NCBI RefSeq assembly: GCF_018613575.1
Contig: NZ_JAGGPX010000013.1
Coordinates: 45,607-109,606 of the forward strand
DNA: 64,000 nt
Direction of reading: 5' to 3'
Source of the DNA: Planococcus sp. ISL-110
GTDB lineage: Bacteria; Bacillota; Bacilli; Bacillales_A; Planococcaceae
A model generated the notes under the pieces. That model searched no databases. It had not been told where the DNA came from and worked only from the letters and a program-made list of their open reading frames with translations. A program made the translations under genes and the position numbers. The stretch's first letter is position 1, and every line of letters begins with the position of its first letter. Positions 1-6,828 of this stretch are shown here, in pieces.

Positions 1-86
1 GGATACATTCCTATTATTTATAGTTCCGTCCATTTTCCTTTAAAACAAATCTATTGTTTGTCAACAGTTTTAGCAGTATGCTTATT

Positions 87-109
87 TATAATTATACCCC
101 TATGGGTGT
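87..109 (+). promoter_or_regulatory. CstR-type operator 1 with -10 box (methyltransferase promoter)
   Basis: Imperfect palindrome ATACCCCTATGGGTGT at 94-109, directly after a TATAAT -10 box at 87-92. No good -35 box is visible at 17 bases. It matches the five other sites in this cluster and the ATACCC-N4-GGGTAT pattern known for CsoR/CstR repressors. Repression of the methyltransferase gene by the product of 2647-2910 is inferred. Confidence 0.7.
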
Positions 110-134
110 TTAAGTGACAGGAAGGAGCGATAAT

Positions 135-704
135 ATGTATCATAAGAGATTTGATCCAGGCAAAGCAGATGTTTTAGTCAGCAAGGAACGTCAAACATTA
201 CTGCCTGTGGAAAAGATAATGCATTATTTAGCGTTAGATGAGAAGGATGTTGTAGCCGATTTGGGTGCCGGAAATGGGTACTTCACCATTCCGATTGCTA
301 AAAGAATGATATACCCGGTTTATGCGGTCGATATTGAACCCAAAATGCTATCAATGTTGAAACAAACCGCAGAGAAAGAATCGATTGAGAATATTCACTA
401 TATCCAAAGTGACTTGGAAAACATTGCTTTGGAAGATAAAGCAGTGGATAAGGTGATGGCTGCGTTCGTCATTCATGAAGTCCCTGATATGATAAAGGCC
501 CTCAGTGAAGCAAGAAGGATTTTGAAATCAGGTGGCACATTCCTTTTAATTGAATGGGAAGAGGTCCCGACAGAAATCGGTCCTCCATTGGAAGATAAAA
601 TCTCGTCACAGGAAATGGTAAAGCTGCTGGAGAAGAACGGTTTCCGTTCAGAAGTAATCCACTTGAACAACATTCATTATGCCGTCGTTGCGAAGCCTTA
701 TTAA
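135..704 (+). CDS. Class I SAM-dependent methyltransferase
   Basis: A protein of about 189 residues with a Rossmann methyltransferase fold. The glycine-rich SAM loop VADLGAGNGYF lies about 45 residues in, followed by an acidic strand (YAVDIEP) and a post-III region rich in K, E and G. A GTG at 114 is also in frame, but GGAAGGAG at 120-127 places the ribosome at ATG 135, so that start is chosen. Its substrate cannot be read from the sequence. Because the promoter carries a CstR-type operator and the next 8 kb deals with reactive sulfur, a thiol or sulfide S-methyltransferase is a reasonable guess, though small methyltransferases of this class also act on many other molecules. Confident for the fold, weak for the substrate. 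Confidence 0.8.
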   Translation: MYHKRFDPGKADVLVSKERQTLLPVEKIMHYLALDEKDVVADLGAGNGYFTIPIAKRMIYPVYAVDIEPKMLSMLKQTAEKESIENIHYIQSDLENIALEDKAVDKVMAAFVIHEVPDMIKALSEARRILKSGGTFLLIEWEEVPTEIGPPLEDKISSQEMVKLLEKNGFRSEVIHLNNIHYAVVAKPY

Positions 705-718
705 AGAAGGGAGAATTT

Positions 719-814
719 ATGAAACTCTTATGGAAGTCGTTATGACCGTCTCAACGAATTGCGTTCCTGGTAGGAATCGCGTTTCTTGTATTTATTGTTA
801 CTGAGAAGTTTTAA
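719..814 (+). pseudogene. 31-codon membrane-peptide frame with an internal TGA
   Basis: A good ribosome site (GAAGGGAG) precedes ATG 719. Eight codons (MKLLWKSL) run into TGA at 743-745, then the same frame continues for 22 codons (PSQRIAF, a hydrophobic stretch LVGIAFLVFIV, TEKF) to TAA 812-814. One base change (TGA to CGA or TGG) would give a typical single-span small membrane protein of 31 residues. It sits between the operator-controlled methyltransferase and DUF302 genes and may share the upstream transcript. Either a recently broken gene or a readthrough candidate. No family is recognised. Confidence 0.4.
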
Positions 815-902
815 AGAACGAGATATTAAAAAGAGGTTTTGTTCGAAAAAATGAGGGAATTCCATCAAAAGAAAGAGCTTACAAAAAGAAAGGAGCACCA
901 AC

Positions 903-1286
903 ATGTTTAATTACACAGTAGAAACATCAAAAAGCAGAGATGAAGCTGTTCAGAAGCTTGAAGAAAATTTAAAAGAAGAAAAGTTCGGCGTTCTTTGGAA
1001 TTTCGATCTGACTGCAAAGCTCCAGGAAAAAGGCACTGATTTTGACACACCTTACACGATACTCGAAGTTTGTAACCCGCAGGAGGCGAACCGCGTCCTT
1101 TCGGAAGACCTGCTCGTCGGTTATTTCCTGCCGTGCAAAATTGTCGTTTATGAACAAGATGGGGTGACCAAGATCGGAATGCCGAAACCGAGCGCATTGA
1201 TCGAGATGGTCCAACAAGATTCGGTCAAGGAAATCGCAATGGATATCGAAGAGCGCTTGATCGGTTGCATCGATAAGACGGTTTAA
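903..1286 (+). CDS. DUF302 family protein
   Basis: A 127-residue soluble protein matching DUF302: an N-terminal segment ending KFGVLWNFD, a central YTILEVCNP strand, then LVGYFLPCKIVVYEQDG and a PKPSALIEM segment. The family has a small alpha/beta fold and no settled biochemical role. Two cysteines, C57 and C78, stand out and could form a disulfide or carry a sulfane sulfur. The start follows GAAAGGAGC at 888-896. It lies in the CstR-controlled region, ahead of a rhodanese/persulfide dioxygenase gene that has its own operator. A role in handling persulfides or in heme/metal-linked sulfur chemistry is inferred from context only. Confidence 0.85.
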   Translation: MFNYTVETSKSRDEAVQKLEENLKEEKFGVLWNFDLTAKLQEKGTDFDTPYTILEVCNPQEANRVLSEDLLVGYFLPCKIVVYEQDGVTKIGMPKPSALIEMVQQDSVKEIAMDIEERLIGCIDKTV

Positions 1287-1305
1287 TTCACAAGGAAATA
1301 TTTTT

Positions 1306-1336
1306 TTGATTTGTTGTATACCCCATGCGGTAATAA
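1306..1336 (+). promoter_or_regulatory. CstR-type operator 2 and promoter of first persulfide dioxygenase gene
   Basis: ATACCCCATGCGGTAA at 1318-1333 is a degenerate copy of the repeated palindrome. A -35-like TTGATT (1306-1311) and an AT-rich -10-like TAATAA (1331-1336) are 19 bases apart, so the operator would lie within the promoter. Weakest of the six sites by symmetry. Confidence 0.55.
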
Positions 1337-1364
1337 TACGCTATTACAATAGGAGGAATATTGT

Positions 1365-2483
1365 ATGACTGTAAAATTTGTAGCAGCAAAAGATGTCGCA
1401 GATGAGGTGTTCCGCCGGGAACCGGTGCATATTTTGGATGTCCGTACCAAGGAAGCGTCGGAAGACTGGCATATTGAAGGGGATAATGTCAATTTGATCA
1501 ATATCCCCTTCAAGGAGCTAAGCGATTCCGATTCAGCGGAGCTGAAGAAGTTGCCGAAAGACCAGCCGCTGTATACGATTTGCGGAAAAGGGAACGACTC
1601 ACAAAAAGCCGCTGCCTACCTGCAGGAAAACGGTTTCGGCAATGTCTATTCCATTGAAGGCGGAATGGCTGCCTGGAGTGAACAGCTTGAACCGGTTAAA
1701 ATCGGGGAAGTAGAGGGCGGCGCGATTTATCAATTTGTCCGGCTGGGCAAGGGCTGCCTGTCCTATCTGATTGAATCGGATGGGGAAGCTGCAGTTGTCG
1801 ACGCGAGCCGCGTGACGGAAAATTATGAAAAATTCGCAAAAGAAAAAGGCATCAAGATTAAATATGTTATCGACACGCATCTGCATGCCGATCATATTTC
1901 AGGGGGCAAAAAGTTGGCGGACGCAGCCGGTGCAACGTATTACCTTCCGCCAGAGGATGCGGACAGAGTCGTTTTCGGTTTCGAGCCGGCTACCGATGGG
2001 CTGAAACTCGAAGTTGGCAGCACGACAGTCGAAGCGGTTTACTCCCCGGGACATACGATTGGCAGCACGACTTTTGTGGTCGGCCAAAAGTATTTATTGA
2101 CCGGCGATATACTGTTTGTCGAATCCATCGGACGGCCCGATCTCGCGGGCAAAGCGGAAGACTGGGCGGAAGATCTGTACGAAACCCTTTATCGACGCTA
2201 CAAGGAACTGGCGGGTGACTTGCTCGTCCTGCCGGCACATTACGCCGAGGTCAGTGAGATGAATGAAGACGGCAGCGTCTCGGAAAAACTGTCTGTCCTT
2301 TATGAAAAAAATGAAGGCCTGCAGATTCAGGACGAAGCCCAATTCATCAAGCGGGTGACACAGGGATTGAAGGACCAGCCGAATGCCTATGAAGAGATAC
2401 GGCAAACCAATATGGGCAAAATCAATCCGCCCGTTGATGAAGCGAAAGAAATGGAGACAGGGCCGAATAACTGCGCTGTTTAA
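1365..2483 (+). CDS. Rhodanese / persulfide dioxygenase fusion (YrkH/CstB-like), copy 1
   Basis: A 372-residue protein. Residues 1-105 form a rhodanese domain with C73 in the active-site loop (CGKGNDS). Residues about 115-372 form an ETHE1/CstB-type metallo-beta-lactamase fold with THLHADH (H172, H174, D176, H177), SPGH (H230) and TGD (D248), the usual mononuclear iron ligands of persulfide dioxygenases being H172, H230 and D248. Such enzymes oxidise glutathione, bacillithiol or CoA persulfide to sulfite, and the rhodanese moves sulfane sulfur to or from the product. The order rhodanese first, dioxygenase second matches Bacillus YrkH and differs from staphylococcal CstB. The rhodanese loop lacks the arginine of the standard CxxGxR motif. 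AGGAGG precedes ATG 1365. A near paralogue lies at 5366-6493. Confidence 0.9.
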   Translation: MTVKFVAAKDVADEVFRREPVHILDVRTKEASEDWHIEGDNVNLINIPFKELSDSDSAELKKLPKDQPLYTICGKGNDSQKAAAYLQENGFGNVYSIEGGMAAWSEQLEPVKIGEVEGGAIYQFVRLGKGCLSYLIESDGEAAVVDASRVTENYEKFAKEKGIKIKYVIDTHLHADHISGGKKLADAAGATYYLPPEDADRVVFGFEPATDGLKLEVGSTTVEAVYSPGHTIGSTTFVVGQKYLLTGDILFVESIGRPDLAGKAEDWAEDLYETLYRRYKELAGDLLVLPAHYAEVSEMNEDGSVSEKLSVLYEKNEGLQIQDEAQFIKRVTQGLKDQPNAYEEIRQTNMGKINPPVDEAKEMETGPNNCAV

Positions 2484-2492
2484 ATAGAAAGA

Positions 2493-2557
2493 ACGGATAA
2501 TCCTTGACGGCTACAGTCCTAGAATGGGCTATGGCAAGCGGATTATCCGTTTTTTTA
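2493..2557 (+). terminator. Terminator after first persulfide dioxygenase gene
   Basis: 11-bp perfect stem ACGGATAATCC (2493-2503) with GGATTATCCGT (2540-2550), a partly paired 36-base loop, then a run of T. Confidence 0.8.
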
Positions 2558-2573
2558 TTGCCAAGCCAATTAC

Positions 2574-2602
2574 TTGAATTCATACCCTGAGGGGTATATA
2601 AT
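2574..2602 (+). promoter_or_regulatory. CstR-type operator 3 within the repressor gene promoter
   Basis: TTGAAT (2574-2579), 17-base spacer, TATAAT (2597-2602). The palindrome ATACCCTGAGGGGTAT (2582-2597) fills the spacer, the ideal place for steric repression of sigma-A RNA polymerase. Autoregulation of 2647-2910 is the simple reading. Confidence 0.85.
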
Positions 2603-2646
2603 TAGCATTATCTTATTGATATTTATATTAACAGGGAGGCAAGAAA

Positions 2647-2910
2647 ATGATGGAATACGATAAACAAGTCCAAAATAGATTGAAAAGAATTGAAGGGCAG
2701 CTGAAAGGTGTGCTGCGCATGGTCGAGAACAACGAGGATTGCCAGGATGTCGTGATGCAATTGTCCGCTGTCCGAAGTGCAGTTGACCGCGCGATTGGCG
2801 TGATCGTCAGCGAAAACCTCGAACAATGTGTGCGCAACAGCATCGACAAAGGTGAAAGCACAGATCAGTTTGTAAAAGACGCAGTAAGCCTGCTCGTTAA
2901 AAGCAGATAG
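2647..2910 (+). CDS. cstR: CstR-type (CsoR family) persulfide-sensing repressor
   Basis: An 87-residue all-helical CsoR/RcnR-family repressor: NRLKRIEGQLKGVLRMV helix, C32 in NEDCQDVV, and C61 in LEQCV. Copper-sensing CsoR has a Cys-His-Cys set with His 25 residues after the first Cys. Here that position is N57, so only the two cysteines remain, the pattern of CstR, which forms di- to tetrasulfide bridges when exposed to persulfides and then leaves the DNA. The Bacillus subtilis counterpart is YrkD. The start follows GGGAGG at 2634-2639; ATG 2650 is an alternative. Its own promoter holds an operator, as do those on either side, so it very likely governs the whole 0.1-7 kb cluster. Confidence 0.9.
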   Translation: MMEYDKQVQNRLKRIEGQLKGVLRMVENNEDCQDVVMQLSAVRSAVDRAIGVIVSENLEQCVRNSIDKGESTDQFVKDAVSLLVKSR

Positions 2911-2932
2911 GAAGATTCGCCAAACTTAGGGG

Positions 2933-2976
2933 TTGACGGGGTTTCCTTTCGGATGGTAGTATACCCCTATAGGTAT
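2933..2976 (+). promoter_or_regulatory. Promoter with CstR-type operator 4
   Basis: TTGACG (2933-2938), 18-base spacer, TAGTAT (2957-2962), with ATACCCCTATAGGTAT at 2961-2976 overlapping the -10 box and start site. First of two operator-bearing promoters in tandem ahead of the DsrE-like gene. Confidence 0.75.
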
Positions 2977-3014
2977 TTTAGTTTCTTTATCATTCAAGCC
3001 GGTGATTTTTTATT

Positions 3015-3044
3015 TTGACTTTTTTATACCCGTAGGGGTATACT
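3015..3044 (+). promoter_or_regulatory. Promoter with CstR-type operator 5
   Basis: TTGACT (3015-3020), 18-base spacer, TATACT (3039-3044), with the near-perfect palindrome ATACCCGTAGGGGTAT (3026-3041) between the boxes. The closest promoter to the 3064-4251 genes. Confidence 0.85.
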
Positions 3045-3063
3045 GACAGGGGGAAACAAACAA

Positions 3064-3543
3064 ATGGAACAGACAAAATCAACAAACATCGTATTATTCA
3101 GTGGAGATTATGACAAGGTGATGGCCGCTTACATTATTGCGAACGGCGCAGCAGCTTATGATCATAAGGTGACGATCTTCCACACATTCTGGGGATTGAA
3201 CGCACTCCGAAAAGAAAATCCGCCGGAAGTGAAGAAAAATTTCATCGAAAAGCAGTTTGCCAAGATGATGCCACGTGGCGCAGACAAACTCGGCTTATCC
3301 AACATGCATATGGCCGGCATGGGACCGAAGATGATCAAACAGGTCATCAAAAAGCATAATGCGATGACAATGCCGCAGCTTATCGAAATGGCGCAGGAAC
3401 AGGAAATCGACCTTGTGGCGTGCACAATGACGATGGACCTTCTTGGACTGAAACAGGAAGAATTGCTGGAAGAAGTAACTTACGGTGGTGTAGCCGCTTA
3501 TCTGGCGGATGCTGAAAATGGCAACGTAAACTTGTTCATCTAA
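3064..3543 (+). CDS. DsrE/DsrF-like sulfur carrier protein (YrkE-like)
   Basis: A 159-residue DsrE/F/H-like protein. The first strand (NIVLFSGDYDKVMAAYIIANGA) and the middle FHTFWGLNALRK segment are typical of the family subgroup found with rhodaneses and TusA. The conserved sulfur-carrying cysteine is C120 in VACTMTMDLLG. The methionine-rich insert between about 60 and 105 (KMMPRGADKLGLSNMHMAGM) is longer than in the second DsrE-like protein at 4922. Members accept persulfide sulfur from rhodanese or TusA partners and pass it on. It has two upstream operator-bearing promoters and is probably co-transcribed with the two rhodanese genes that follow (gaps of 27 and 18 bases). B. subtilis YrkE has the same size and gene context. 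Confidence 0.88.
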   Translation: MEQTKSTNIVLFSGDYDKVMAAYIIANGAAAYDHKVTIFHTFWGLNALRKENPPEVKKNFIEKQFAKMMPRGADKLGLSNMHMAGMGPKMIKQVIKKHNAMTMPQLIEMAQEQEIDLVACTMTMDLLGLKQEELLEEVTYGGVAAYLADAENGNVNLFI

Positions 3544-3570
3544 TAGGATGAAACGGAAAAGAGGGAAACC

Positions 3571-3936
3571 ATGGATACTTGGTTAATGATTTTAATCGGA
3601 GCTGTGATCGTCTTTATCGGTTACCGCGCCATATCAGGGGCAAAAGGTGTGAAATCCGTTTCGACAGATGAATTGAAGCCCGAGCTCAAGAAAAAAGGCA
3701 AGCAATTCATCGATGTCCGGACGCCAGCTGAATACAAAGGGAACCGCATCAAAGAATTCAAGAACATTCCATTGAATGAACTGCCTGGTCGTACAGGTGA
3801 ACTCGACACCAACAAAGAAACGTACGTAATTTGCCAAAGCGGCATGAGAAGCAGCAAGGCAGCTGGAATCCTGAAGAAAAAAGGATTCGATCAAGTGATC
3901 AATGTAAGGGGCGGCATGGGAAGCTACCGCCCTTAA
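3571..3936 (+). CDS. Membrane-anchored single-domain rhodanese
   Basis: A 121-residue protein with an N-terminal membrane helix (residues about 4-20, LMILIGAVIVFIGY) followed by one rhodanese domain. The active-site loop is CQSGMRSS with C88 and the standard arginine, so sulfurtransferase activity is likely. The domain should face the cytoplasm by the positive-inside rule, since the basic residues follow the helix. It resembles Bacillus YqhL-type proteins. Placed between the DsrE-like gene and another rhodanese gene, it may bring sulfane-sulfur transfer to the membrane, for example near a quinone-linked sulfide oxidase, but no such oxidase is seen in this window. Confidence 0.88.
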   Translation: MDTWLMILIGAVIVFIGYRAISGAKGVKSVSTDELKPELKKKGKQFIDVRTPAEYKGNRIKEFKNIPLNELPGRTGELDTNKETYVICQSGMRSSKAAGILKKKGFDQVINVRGGMGSYRP

Positions 3937-3954
3937 TCCGAAGGAGGAAAATCG

Positions 3955-4251
3955 ATGAATCGCATGACAACTCAGGAAGTAAAAGAATACATGGCTAATA
4001 ACAAGGATGTTTCAATCATTGATGTGAGGGAAACAGAAGAAGTGAAGGCTGGGAAAATTCCTGGTGCCGTCAATATCCCTCTTGGTCTTCTGGAGTTCCG
4101 TTTGCAGGACATCGACAAATCCAAGGAACACATTATGGTATGCCGTTCAGGCAGCCGCAGCGGAATGGCCACAAACATTCTTGAAAATCAGGGTTACAAC
4201 GTAATCAATATGGATGGCGGCATGATGGACTGGGACGGTCCTACTAAATAA
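3955..4251 (+). CDS. Single-domain rhodanese sulfurtransferase
   Basis: A 98-residue stand-alone rhodanese with the loop CRSGSRSG, C63 catalytic, and a preceding IIDVRETEEVKAGKIPGAVNIPL segment typical of GlpE/PspE-like enzymes. The family moves sulfane sulfur between thiosulfate, low-molecular-weight persulfides and protein acceptors. AAGGAGG at 3941-3947 sets ATG 3955. Only 18 bases separate it from the membrane-anchored rhodanese, so the two are likely one transcript. The following gene has its own operator. Confidence 0.9.
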   Translation: MNRMTTQEVKEYMANNKDVSIIDVRETEEVKAGKIPGAVNIPLGLLEFRLQDIDKSKEHIMVCRSGSRSGMATNILENQGYNVINMDGGMMDWDGPTK

Positions 4252-4278
4252 GCCGAAAAAAATTTTTTAAATAAAAAT

Positions 4279-4294
4279 ATACCCCTGAGGGTAA
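4279..4294 (+). promoter_or_regulatory. CstR-type operator 6
   Basis: ATACCCCTGAGGGTAA, one base off a perfect palindrome, 15 bases before the TusA-rhodanese start codon. The preceding A/T-rich stretch should hold the promoter, but no clear -35/-10 pair can be named. It would also cover the ribosome-site side of the transcript start. Confidence 0.75.
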
Positions 4295-4309
4295 TTAGGA
4301 GGAATTTTA

Positions 4310-4879
4310 ATGATACAAACAGATAAAGTACTAGATGCTATAGGAATGGCATGCCCAATGCCGATCGTACGCACGAAAAAAGCGATGAATGAGCTCCAAC
4401 CGGGCCAGGTCATCGAAGTGCAGGCAACAGATAAAGGCTCGCTCGCTGATCTTAAAGCGTGGGCTAAAAGCAGCGGCAACCAATACCTTGGAACGTTTGA
4501 AGAAGGCGATGTCCTGAAACATTATTTGCGCAAGGCAGACCAGTCGGAAGCAAAAGAGGAAGTCTCTTTCCCGCATACTTTGACAAACGCTGAATTGCAG
4601 GAACAGCTGGGCCGTGACGATGTTGTCGTACTGGATGTACGCGAACCTGCAGAATACGCATTCGGCCACATCGAGGGAGCAGTTTCCATTCCGCTTGGTG
4701 AACTGGAAAACCGCACACAGGAACTGGATATAGACAAAGAAGTATTCGTTATCTGCCGCACCGGCAACCGCAGTGATTTTGCTGCAAAACAATTGGTCGA
4801 AAAAGGTTTCGGCCGCGTGAAAAATGCCGTAGAGGGCATGACCCAATGGGACGGCTCGACTGAACAAAGCAAAGCATAA
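4310..4879 (+). CDS. TusA-rhodanese fusion protein (YrkF-like)
   Basis: A 189-residue two-domain protein. Residues 1-76 are a TusA/SirA domain with the CPMP motif (C15). Residues about 88-185 are a rhodanese with loop CRTGNRSD (C149). TusA carries sulfur as a persulfide; joining it to a rhodanese allows direct transfer within one chain. B. subtilis YrkF has the same architecture. The gene has its own operator and AGGAGG site, and is followed after 42 bases by the second DsrE-like gene, so donor (rhodanese), carrier (TusA) and acceptor (DsrE-like) are encoded side by side. Confidence 0.92.
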   Translation: MIQTDKVLDAIGMACPMPIVRTKKAMNELQPGQVIEVQATDKGSLADLKAWAKSSGNQYLGTFEEGDVLKHYLRKADQSEAKEEVSFPHTLTNAELQEQLGRDDVVVLDVREPAEYAFGHIEGAVSIPLGELENRTQELDIDKEVFVICRTGNRSDFAAKQLVEKGFGRVKNAVEGMTQWDGSTEQSKA

Positions 4880-4921
4880 AGAGCAGCACAATAATTTTTA
4901 CTATAATGGAGGAATTCTTAA

Positions 4922-5317
4922 ATGGCAGGAAAAACAGCAATCATCGCATCAAACGGAACTCAATTCGATGCTTATAAAGTATACAATATCGCAACTGCAG
5001 CAGCGGCAAGCGATCACGAGGTGGCAATCTTCTTTACATTCGAAGGATTGAATCTCATCAACAAAGAAGCATATGGACAATTGGCGCTTCCAGAAGGCAA
5101 GGAAGCGGTTGCCGAAGGATTTAAAAAAGGAAATGTACCAGCTATTCCGGAATTGGTTGAAATGGCACAGGAACTTGGCGTTAAATTTATCGGCTGCCAA
5201 ATGACGATGGACTTATTCGGTCTCGAAAAAGAAGCTTTCGTCGACGGCATTGATGTTGGCGGAGCGGTAACATTCCTCGAGTTTGCAAAAGACGCGGACG
5301 TTACATTAACATTCTAA
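4922..5317 (+). CDS. DsrE-like sulfur carrier protein, second copy
   Basis: A 131-residue DsrE/F-like protein with C92 in IGCQMTMDLFG, aligning with C120 of the product of 3064-3543 (VACTMTMDLLG) but without the methionine-rich insert, so the two are diverged paralogues. The N-terminal TAIIASNGTQFDAYKVYNIA strand-helix and FFTFEGLNL match the family. TGGAGG at 4909-4914 sets the start. No operator is found directly upstream, so it probably shares the transcript starting before 4310. Sulfur-carrier function is inferred from family and neighbours. Confidence 0.87.
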   Translation: MAGKTAIIASNGTQFDAYKVYNIATAAAASDHEVAIFFTFEGLNLINKEAYGQLALPEGKEAVAEGFKKGNVPAIPELVEMAQELGVKFIGCQMTMDLFGLEKEAFVDGIDVGGAVTFLEFAKDADVTLTF

Positions 5318-5365
5318 TCTGAACAAAATTTATCGAAAAAAATAACCTTGTGGAGGTATTGGAAT

Positions 5366-6493
5366 ATGACTGTAAAAGCAATGACAGCAAAACAAGTAGC
5401 AAGAAAAGTAATTGATAATGAGCCATTGTTTATCCTTGATGTACGTAACGGCGACGCATTCGCCGATTGGAAAATCGAAGGTGGCAACATCCAATATTTG
5501 AACACACCATATTTTGATTTATTGGACGGAGTCGAAGAAGTGGCTTCAGAACTTCCGAAAGACAGAGACATCCTGGTCGTCTGTGCGAAAGAGGGATCTT
5601 CTGTCATGGTAGCGGAAATGTTGGCTGAAGAAGGCGTCGATTCGGCGTATCTTGAAGGCGGCATGAAAGCGTGGAGCGAACACCTGGAACCAGTGAAGGT
5701 CGGCGATTTGAAAAATGGCGGGGAATTATACCAATTCGTCCGTATCGGCAAAGGTTGCCTGTCTTATATGGCAATCTCCGACGGTGAAGCCGCTATTATC
5801 GATGCAACACGCATGACGGATGTCTTCTTGGATTTCGCGCAGGAAAAAGGTGCAACGATCAAGCATATCTTTGACACGCATTTGCACGCCGACCACATTT
5901 CCGGAGGACGCCACATCGCTGAAGCAACAGGCGCAACGTATTACTTGCCGCCGGCTGATGCAGAAGACGTGGTCTTCGATTACACGGAACTTATTCATGG
6001 ACTTGAAGTGGAACTTGGCGGTGCGAAGATTGAAATCGAAGCGCTGTACTCACCAGGGCACACAATCGGCTCAACATCATTTATCGTTGACGACCAATAT
6101 TTGATGACAGGTGACATTCTGTTCATCGATTCCATCGGACGCCCGGACCTTGCCGGTCTTGCTGACGACTGGGTAGGCGACTTGCGGGAATCCCTTTACA
6201 GCCGCTATAAAGAATTAGCGGATGACCTTATCGTTCTTCCAGCTCACTTCATGATTATAGAAGAGCTAAACGCGGACGGTAGCGTCTCGAAAAAATTGGG
6301 CGACCTTTTCAAAGAGAACCACGGATTAAATATTGAAGATGAGCAGGAATTCCGCGACATGGTGACGAAGAACTTACCACCGCAGCCAAATGCTTATCAG
6401 GATATCCGCCAGGTTAATATGGGGAAAATCACACCTGACAACGAAGTTCAGCGTGAAATGGAAATTGGACCAAACCGCTGCGCGGTACGGTAA
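5366..6493 (+). CDS. Rhodanese / persulfide dioxygenase fusion (YrkH-like), copy 2
   Basis: A 375-residue paralogue of the protein at 1365: rhodanese domain (1-105, C73) followed by a dioxygenase of the metallo-beta-lactamase fold with THLHADH (H172 onward), SPGH (H232) and TGD (D250). Its rhodanese loop reads CAKEGSS, further from the CxxGxR norm than copy 1, so the sulfurtransferase step may be altered or lost. An in-frame TTG at 5348 exists, but TGGAGG at 5351-5356 fits ATG 5366 best. The C-terminal tail ([16 protein letters not shown], then a final GPNRCAVR) is shared with copy 1 and B. subtilis YrkH. It follows the second DsrE-like gene by 48 bases. Confidence 0.9.
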   Translation: MTVKAMTAKQVARKVIDNEPLFILDVRNGDAFADWKIEGGNIQYLNTPYFDLLDGVEEVASELPKDRDILVVCAKEGSSVMVAEMLAEEGVDSAYLEGGMKAWSEHLEPVKVGDLKNGGELYQFVRIGKGCLSYMAISDGEAAIIDATRMTDVFLDFAQEKGATIKHIFDTHLHADHISGGRHIAEATGATYYLPPADAEDVVFDYTELIHGLEVELGGAKIEIEALYSPGHTIGSTSFIVDDQYLMTGDILFIDSIGRPDLAGLADDWVGDLRESLYSRYKELADDLIVLPAHFMIIEELNADGSVSKKLGDLFKENHGLNIEDEQEFRDMVTKNLPPQPNAYQDIRQVNMGKITPDNEVQREMEIGPNRCAVR

Positions 6494-6828
6494 TTAGTTA
6501 AAATAAAAAAGTACTATAAAGATCGCTTCGGCGCTTTGGACAAGGCTTTCACAATAAGCCGAAAAAACCACTCGTCTTATTGTTTCACCTGTTCCTGAGG
6601 CGCGCCGGTGCTGAGAGAAATCATTAGAGATATGGAGCAAAACAGCGAAGACTCCACGGGGAGCAGAAACGGAGTTGGCTTTCCAACTACGTTTCGACGA
6701 AGTGGCGAGACCCATTCGGGCGAATAGGCTGAGTTAGCTCGACGCAAGCCCCCAGGAAAGCGGAGCTGTTTTGCGGAATATCTATTATTAGCTCAATCAA
6801 ACTACACAAACCCAAAGGAGAGATTTTG
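6494..6828. other. 335-base gap inside the sulfur cluster
   Basis: No gene is supported here. It holds a small hairpin at 6551-6583 (ACAATAAG and CTTATTGT arms) and the 138-bp GC-rich palindromic repeat at 6637-6774, separating the second dioxygenase gene from tusA. Confidence 0.7.
6637..6774. repeat. 138-bp extragenic palindromic repeat, family A
   Basis: Ends are an inverted repeat (GCAAAACAGC, mirrored as GCTGTTTTGC). The inner parts AGCGAAGACTCC, GAGACCC and GGAAAGCGGAG match from memory the GC-rich intergenic elements common in Bacillaceae and Planococcaceae. It lacks any coding frame. Could fold as one long hairpin and act as an mRNA boundary or attenuator. Confidence 0.65.

Noticed and set aside
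719..814. Selenocysteine at the in-frame TGA
   Set aside because: No SECIS-like hairpin is visible right after the TGA and no selenoprotein genes are in the window; nonsense mutation is simpler.
851..910. A 19-codon lysine-rich frame before the DUF302 gene
   Set aside because: It has no ribosome site of its own and overlaps the DUF302 start region; the sequence is low in information.
2647..2910. Annotation as a copper-sensing CsoR repressor
   Set aside because: The Cu ligand His (25 residues after the first Cys) is Asn, and every neighbour deals with sulfur, not copper.
4331..4891. 186-codon minus-strand open frame opposite the TusA-rhodanese gene
   Set aside because: It is the shadow of a real two-domain gene with intact motifs; its translation has no known fold.
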